Source of the DNA: Stappia sp. 28M-7
GTDB lineage: Bacteria; Pseudomonadota; Alphaproteobacteria; Rhizobiales; Stappiaceae
Reading direction: 5' to 3'
DNA: 64,000 nucleotides
Assembly (NCBI RefSeq): GCF_014252955.1
Contig: NZ_JACMIA010000002.1
Location: 62,001-126,000 of the forward strand
This document shows positions 60,072 to 64,000 of the stretch, one piece after another. The stretch's first letter is position 1. The number at the start of each line of letters is the position of its first letter. The notes under the pieces are model-generated. The model saw nothing but the letters and a program-made list of their open reading frames with translations, was not told the DNA's origin and did no database searches. The position numbers were made by a program, and so were the translations under genes.

Positions 60072-61228
60072 GACGCGCCCCCCGAAGGATCTTCGAAAGG
60101 CGGAGTCGGAGTACGCGGTCGGGCGGCGCGCTCGTCGACAACGGCGCTGCGATCCAGGGATTGGCGCTTGTCGCCGGACGTCACTTTCAGCGCATTGCCG
60201 ACCTTCACGATGAGCTTTTGCACATCGCGTCTGCGCTCTTCAAAGTTAGATTCTTCGTTAGACTCTAAGTTAAGGGCGCGATTTTCGAAGCGATTTCCAT
60301 GCGTTACGCCCTGTTTGGGTTCCCGATAGCACGAGCCCTGGGTTCCCGATAGCACGATAGTGCGGGTTCCCGATGGCACGAGGCCATCCACAGGTTTTCC
60401 ACAGGCCGGGCTGGGCTCGAAGGCCAGCAACATCCGGCCGCCGTATTCGATCTCGGTGAACAGCGTGTAGCCGGGGAGCGGCTGGCGCCGAATGATGTCG
60501 CGCAGCTCGAAGGCGAAGCGCTTGAACGGCGACAGGCTGCCCGATTTCTGGTGAAGGTGGCGGAAGTCGAAGCGCCAGCCGTCCTTCTGCCGGCCGCCAT
60601 GCTTGCGGACGAGACGGTAGAGCCAGCGTTCGAGTCCGCCAGTCAGATCGAAATAGGCCCTGTCGATCGTGAGGATGAGCGCATCGTCGAGGACGGCCTG
60701 GTAGAACCAGTCCGGGACGATCATCTCGACGCCGTCGGGTCGGCCGTTGCGGTTGGTTCGCTCCTGCCACTCGTTGATCCAGGAGAAGCGGTGGCGGCGT
60801 CCTTTGGCCGTCTGACGCAGCGTGGTCGATATCGTTGTGGATTGCAGCCGGTCCAGTGCGGCCTTCAGGCGCCGGTAGTCTCGCAGGCTGGTGCCGCGGC
60901 CGATGAAGGTGAGAATCTCGTAGGGCGTCGCCATCATAAGCCGCGAGGTTCGCAGTCCGGCATCGCGTGCCTCCACGATCTGGCTCGCGGCCCAGATCAG
61001 GATGTCGGCGTCCCAGATGGTCGCCATCCCGTGATCGGGGACCGCCTCGACGCGGATCGAGACGGCTCCCGCGCTGAAGTCGATCGGCGCAACGCGATGG
61101 GACTTTGAAAGGGAGAAGAAGGGATAGGCCATGAGATCCTGCGCGTCTCGTGGCGCGAAATCTCCCGGAAGCGCTCTGAACAGATCGAGCTGCCCGCGCT
61201 CCGACAGGGTTCGACGCCGTCCTGTCAT
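60068..61228 (-). CDS. repA: RepA-type replication initiator (RPA family)
   Basis: 386 residues. Winged-helix initiator: FFSLSKSHRVAPIDF, ADILIWAASQIVEA, LQSTTISTTLRQ, DRAYFDLTGGLERWLYRLVRKHGG. It matches the replication initiator protein A of alphaproteobacterial plasmids and ICEs. The segment after residue about 280 is translated from three copies of a GGGTTCCCGATAGCACGA repeat and is a likely origin; see the repeat entry. The start overlaps the HTH gene's stop (ATGA). Confidence 0.92.
   Translation of the reverse strand: MTGRRRTLSERGQLDLFRALPGDFAPRDAQDLMAYPFFSLSKSHRVAPIDFSAGAVSIRVEAVPDHGMATIWDADILIWAASQIVEARDAGLRTSRLMMATPYEILTFIGRGTSLRDYRRLKAALDRLQSTTISTTLRQTAKGRRHRFSWINEWQERTNRNGRPDGVEMIVPDWFYQAVLDDALILTIDRAYFDLTGGLERWLYRLVRKHGGRQKDGWRFDFRHLHQKSGSLSPFKRFAFELRDIIRRQPLPGYTLFTEIEYGGRMLLAFEPSPACGKPVDGLVPSGTRTIVLSGTQGSCYREPKQGVTHGNRFENRALNLESNEESNFEERRRDVQKLIVKVGNALKVTSGDKRQSLDRSAVVDERAARPRTPTPPFEDPSGGAS
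60317..60404 (-). repeat. Three iteron-like repeats inside repA, plus a TCCACAG-rich box: candidate oriV
   Basis: Direct repeats GGGTTCCCGATAGCACGA at 60317-60334, 60340-60357 and 60364-60381 (third has one change), spaced 23 and 24 bases apart, about two helical turns. They are followed by CCATCCACAGGTTTTCCACAGG (60384-60405), a DnaA-box-like and A/T-poor region typical of initiator-bound origins. They lie within the coding sequence and yield the repeated peptide VPSGTR/VLSGTQ. Confidence 0.75.
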
Positions 61229-61509
61229 CAGCGGGCGGAGCGAACCGCCCGCGGTGAGGCCGGCGGCATCTGCCGCTTGGGCGGAACCAGCTGGCCGCGC
61301 GGATCGGTGGTGGAGGTCACCGCGCCGCGGTCGGCCCAGGCTTTGAGATCATCGACGGAATAGACGACGCGCCCGCCGAGCTTGTGATAGGCGGGACCAG
61401 TACCGTAGGTGCGGTGTTTCTCGAGTGTCCTGGCGGACAGGCTGAGAAATGCAGCCGCCTCTTTCGTGCGTAGGTAGCGCGGCGGCAGAACGGCGGGATC
61501 GGGATGCAT
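61228..61509 (-). CDS. Excisionase-like helix-turn-helix protein (RdfS/AlpA type)
   Basis: 93 residues starting MHPDPAVLPPRYLRTKEAAAFLSLSARTLEKHRTYGTGPAY, then GGRVVYSVDDLKAWADRG, the MerR-like HTH of AlpA and excisionase proteins. In ICEMlSym the protein RdfS of this type drives excision and lies in the same order relative to traF and rlxS; here it directly precedes repA. A longer upstream open frame is not needed, because the ATG at 61509 has all the family residues. Confidence 0.82.
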   Translation of the reverse strand: MHPDPAVLPPRYLRTKEAAAFLSLSARTLEKHRTYGTGPAYHKLGGRVVYSVDDLKAWADRGAVTSTTDPRGQLVPPKRQMPPASPRAVRSAR

Positions 61510-61648
61510 GGATCGAGCCTCCGTGGGGTTGCGGGACGCCGCAGAGGACCAGCGGCGATTTGCGACCACGGTGGCGGAGAAAGATCGGCGGGGTGGATGG
61601 GGAAGATTGGGGGCGAAGAATCCCCACCCCCCGGGCAGAGCGGCGGAT

Positions 61649-62405
61649 TCAGGCCTTGCGCTTGTGCCGGAGCAGCCTGCGGTAGCCGCCTTCGATCAGG
61701 GCGGTGGCGCTTTCGATCAGTCCGATGACCGTGTCGCGGAGCGCGGATGTTCGCCAGGGCTCCGAGGCGATGCGCTCGGAACCGAACATGGCAATCGCGA
61801 TTTCCCGGTAGGTGGCGCCGTTGCTGCGGCCATCGGCCGCCTGCATCATCTGTCGCATCCGCCGTCGCTGATAGGGTGTCACGCGCGCGTCGTGCGGGAC
61901 TGGCCCTGCGTTTGCGGCATGCCATAGACGGAGAACGGCCTGAAGTCGGTCGGGTAGATCGCTGTCGAGGGGCAGAACGATGGAGGATGGGCTGCCGACG
62001 TCGCAGCCGGTCAGATAGAGGAGTTGCGCGTCGGTATAGGCCTCGTGAATCGCGTACAGGCCCTCCGGGCCTTCGCGGCCGTCAGCAGGCGCGAGCGGAG
62101 GCGGTGACGGCAGGAACGACGGCGCGGTGTCGATGAGCAGAACGGCCGGATTGACGAGCGGCGACCAGACGACCTGTTGTTCGAGCATGGAAAGGCTCGG
62201 TCGGGCCGGGAAATCGCAACCCCCATAGATGCTGGGCGTCATGGGTGTAGGGGTTTGTCTCCGCATTCATGGCGGCGAGTTCTGCGAAATGCTCCTGATA
62301 AGGTTCGGAGCGGCGCAGGCATTCCCAGGCAAGGCCCTCGACCGAGAGGCTGTCGTAGAACTCGTAACGATCACTTTCGCTCCACTGGGATGTGTCTGGT
62401 CGCAT
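61649..62405 (-). CDS. DUF6499-DUF2285 protein joined by a +1 shift at CCC-G (FseA-like)
   Basis: The first frame (62405 down to 62208) encodes a DUF6499 start: MRPDTSQWSESDRYEFYDSL, WECLRRSEPYQ, ending HLWGLRFP. The next part of the same family, ARPSLSMLEQQVVWSPLVNPAVLL and the DUF2285-like tail (SSIVLPLDSDLPDRLQAVLRLWHA...RRRMRQMMQAADGR), lies in the +1 frame to 61649. At 62207-62210 the zero frame reads CCC-G; if one G is skipped, the two join without loss. In Mesorhizobium ICEMlSym two DUF2285-type ORFs are fused by +1 programmed frameshifting to make FseA, which activates rdfS. A simple frameshift mutation or sequencing error is the alternative. Confidence 0.72.
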
Positions 62406-62534
62406 CCTCCCCTCCTCGCTCTGTCGGAACGGTCGAGTTGTTCAACGATTCCAGCATCATCCGCATGCGGGAAGATCGAGGGATGGCATTGAGCGATGCC
62501 GGTTTGGCATCGCTTCACGGCCCCGCCTCACGGG

Positions 62535-62810
62535 TCAATGCCGGGGCGCGGATTGCCACAGGAGGTGGCGATATCCGGTTTGGGTCATCCATCTCGCTCG
62601 CGCCAGATGGCTGTCATGGACGCGGCGCGCGCGCGCCGGCTCTAGGCGAGGGTCAATCCCGAACAGGACCTCCACCGCTTCGGTCCACTCGGCACCGTCC
62701 GCGGCGGCGTCCAGGAGCCGCATGTAAAGCTTGATGTGCGTCCGGTCGTAGGCCGTCAGTTCCTCGACATCGGGAGCATCATCCTCGAATGGTTCGATCA
62801 TCGAGGACAT
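62535..62810 (-). CDS. Small DUF2285-like ICE protein
   Basis: 91 residues. The conserved block HIKLYMRLLDAAADGAEWTEAVEVLFGIDPRLEPARARRVHDSHLARARWMTQTGYRHLL resembles the C-terminal segment found in DUF2285 proteins of ICEs. It is encoded upstream of the FseA-like gene on the same strand, 129 bases away. Probably a regulatory partner; function unknown. Confidence 0.65.
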   Translation of the reverse strand: MSSMIEPFEDDAPDVEELTAYDRTHIKLYMRLLDAAADGAEWTEAVEVLFGIDPRLEPARARRVHDSHLARARWMTQTGYRHLLWQSAPRH

Positions 62811-62921
62811 GCCGGCCGCTCCAGGGACAAAATAGCCGTCGGGTGAATGGCTCGCGAGCGGTCACAGATTGTAGCTGACGGCGAAAGACGCGCTCGCGCG
62901 GGCCAAGTATTCCCCGACCCT

Positions 62922-63173
62922 TTACCGGCGTCCTTTCTCGTCGCGATCATGAACAAGCAGCACTCCCTGTCCGCGTTCGGTCGACAGGAGAACTATTCCA
63001 GCCGCTTCAAGAGCCCGGCGAACCTGATCGCGCGTAGTTTCGTAGACCTCGAGCCGGTTTTCGGATTCGAGGCGCTTTAGCGCTGTCAATGATACACGGG
63101 CCTTATCTGCGAGCGTCTCCTGTGTCCAACCCAGTAACGCGCGTGCGGCCCGCGACTGTCGGGAGGTGATCAT
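62922..63173 (-). CDS. XRE-type small regulator
   Basis: 83 residues. Cro/CI-like HTH: SRQSRAARALLGWTQETLADKARVSLTALKRLESENRL. In ICEMlSym an HTH antiactivator (QseM) counters FseA; the position here, two genes upstream of the FseA-like gene, allows but does not prove such a role. The gap to the next gene (62811-62921) shows no feature. Confidence 0.8.
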   Translation of the reverse strand: MITSRQSRAARALLGWTQETLADKARVSLTALKRLESENRLEVYETTRDQVRRALEAAGIVLLSTERGQGVLLVHDRDEKGRR

Positions 63174-63391
63174 GCATGATCACCTCCCATCGCGACCGGC
63201 GCGCATTCCAGAACTACGACTATAATAGTCGCTTTGCTCCGATCTTCTATCTGAAATCGCAGATCTTGAGCCCGGCTTTGCGTGCGTCCTGGCTCAACGC
63301 TTCCGAATCGATTCGGCGGCAGCGGCCGGGGTGACGGCTTTCCTGCGAGCAGGGAGAAGGCCCCGACCTCTCGGCCGGGGCCTTGCGCGCC
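63174..63391. other. Intergenic stretch with hairpin
   Basis: 218 bases without a recognisable gene. The hairpin AAGGCCCCG ... CGGGGCCTT (63357-63384) is the only clear structure and is listed separately. A region near 63215-63250 is A/T rich. Confidence 0.3.
63357..63384 (-). terminator. Hairpin with 9-bp perfect arms
   Basis: AAGGCCCCG and CGGGGCCTT surround a ten-base loop just downstream of the DUF736 remnant (stop at 63392-63394) on the minus strand. No T-run follows, so it is a weak intrinsic terminator at best. Confidence 0.45.
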
Positions 63392-63566
63392 CTAGTCGCC
63401 GTTGCGGCGGTTGGGGCGGGACCAGATGAGGGAGTAACCCTCGCCGTCCTCGTCATCGAAGAGGTTGGCGTAGATCGGAGCGGTGAAGCTCGGATCGTCC
63501 AGCTTGAGGCCCAGATAGTCGCGGCCCTCGTTGGAGCGTTTGGACCAGGCGGCGCCGATCTCTGCG
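63392..63566 (-). pseudogene. 5'-truncated DUF736 copy
   Basis: The minus-strand frame ending at the TAG at 63392-63394 reads [53 protein letters not shown], the C-terminal half of DUF736. Its N-terminal half is missing: similarity stops beside the palindrome at 63567. No start codon in a plausible place. Confidence 0.75.
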
Positions 63567-63586
63567 TTATGTGGTGCACCACATAA
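63567..63586. repeat. 20-bp perfect palindrome at the breakpoint of the DUF736 remnant
   Basis: TTATGTGGTG-CACCACATAA is its own complement. It lies immediately beside the breakpoint of the truncated DUF736 gene. May be a recombinase site, a transposon end remnant or an operator. Confidence 0.75.
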
Positions 63587-63607
63587 AGTTGATTATGCCG
63601 AGAATGG

Positions 63608-63677
63608 GATTATGCGGAGTGCCAGGTCTTGAGGTCCGGTTTTCCGGCTGTTTCGGCGGATTCCGCTCCGCATAATC
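63608..63677. repeat. Inverted repeat GATTATGCGGAG / CTCCGCATAATC
   Basis: Perfect 12-bp arms at 63608-63619 and 63666-63677, 46 bases apart. A third related copy, GATTATGCCGAG, lies at 63591-63602. Such TTATGCGG-type ends are reminiscent of tyrosine-recombinase-mobilised cassettes, which I cannot verify. No gene between the arms. Confidence 0.7.
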
Positions 63678-63726
63678 GCGGGCTTTGTGGGCGGGCGCCC
63701 CGCTGTGAGCGGAGCGCCCTTGGCGG

Positions 63727-64000
63727 TCATCGCGACCAGATGAGCTTGTGCTCGCCCTTGTCGCCCTGCACGAGGGAGGCGTAGACCGGGGCCGTGAAGG
63801 AGGGGTCGTCGAGCTTGAGGGAGAGGTACTCGGCGCCTGTTTCCTTGGCGGTCTTGCTCCAGCCGGCTCCGAACTCGACGCCGTTGGCGGTGACCCGGTG
63901 GTCGGGCGCCTTGTCGCTGTCGTGGTCGCAGGGCTTGATGGTGGCCTTGACGTTGAGGGTGAGGGTTTTGATCGTGCCGGCGTAGATGCCGTTTTCGTCG
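63727..64000 (-). CDS. DUF736 family protein, start outside window
   Basis: 91 codons visible: [60 protein letters not shown], ending EHKLIWSR. All but roughly the first eight residues of DUF736 are present. Its stop is on the minus strand at 63727-63729. It is intact, unlike the adjacent truncated copy, so the module is duplicated here. Confidence 0.85.
   Translation of the reverse strand, partial: DENGIYAGTIKTLTLNVKATIKPCDHDSDKAPDHRVTANGVEFGAGWSKTAKETGAEYLSLKLDDPSFTAPVYASLVQGDKGEHKLIWSR

Noticed and set aside
63247-63582. 111-codon minus-strand open frame over the DUF736 remnant
   Set aside because: The true coding remnant is in another frame (stop at 63392), where clear DUF736 residues appear.

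Overview
The window looks like a high-GC alphaproteobacterial chromosome or megaplasmid (Rhodobacterales/Rhizobiales type). The grounds are Complex I-type genes in alphaproteobacterial style, a complete Trb mating-pair operon with DUF2274, DUF736, DUF2840 and DUF3363 partners, and very dense ATGA-overlapped operons. Nothing in the sequence fixes genus or species, and I see no rRNA, tRNA or CRISPR array.

Region 1 (1-5733, minus strand) is a compact Complex I-like operon: nuoA, a fused B/D-like gene, nuoH, nuoJ, nuoK and nuoL, the last running off the window. The fused gene is the surprise. A NuoB-like domain without cysteine ligands is joined to a NuoD/group-4-hydrogenase-large-subunit-like domain through two heavy-metal-binding modules and histidine-rich linkers.

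Region 2 (about 5.8-8.9 kb) is recombination debris: the 3' end of a second trbI with its DUF2274 gene, and a serine recombinase with an internal deletion. This trbI-DUF2274 pair and the intact pair at 42.7-44 kb face each other, so all the cargo lies between two trb-operon tails.

Region 3 (9.1-40.7 kb) is a defence-type cargo island with three gene blocks. Block A (plus) is a DUF4143-type ATPase, a DUF6361 protein, a PLD-type phosphodiesterase/nuclease and an SNF2-type helicase. Two identical-length (1059 bp) IS481-family elements, each with a 6-bp target duplication, interrupt the ATPase and the helicase, so block A is probably dead. Block B (minus) is an AddB-like nuclease, an AddA/UvrD-like helicase-nuclease and a DEAH helicase. 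Block C (plus) is a WYL regulator, an SNF2/DUF3883 helicase, an unrecognised 543-aa protein, a DUF1156 DNA methyltransferase and a Swt1-HEPN/DUF499 ATPase. The helicase-methylase-ATPase core matches the Hma type of defence system. Blocks B and C diverge from a control region with two palindromes, one on the predicted -10 box.

Region 4 (40.7-64 kb) is the backbone of an integrative and conjugative element. After LysR and TetR regulators come trbI, G, F, L, K, J, E, D, C and B, a CopG-type protein, the TraG coupling protein, a DUF3363 relaxase with a candidate oriT beside it, a lytic transglycosylase, DUF736, a TraF-type protease, DUF2840, a ribbon-helix-helix protein, ParA and RepA with iteron-like repeats inside its gene. 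An excisionase-like HTH gene follows. Next is a DUF6499-DUF2285 gene whose two halves are joined only by a +1 shift at a CCC-G site, as in the frameshifted activator FseA of ICEMlSym. No intact integrase lies in the window.
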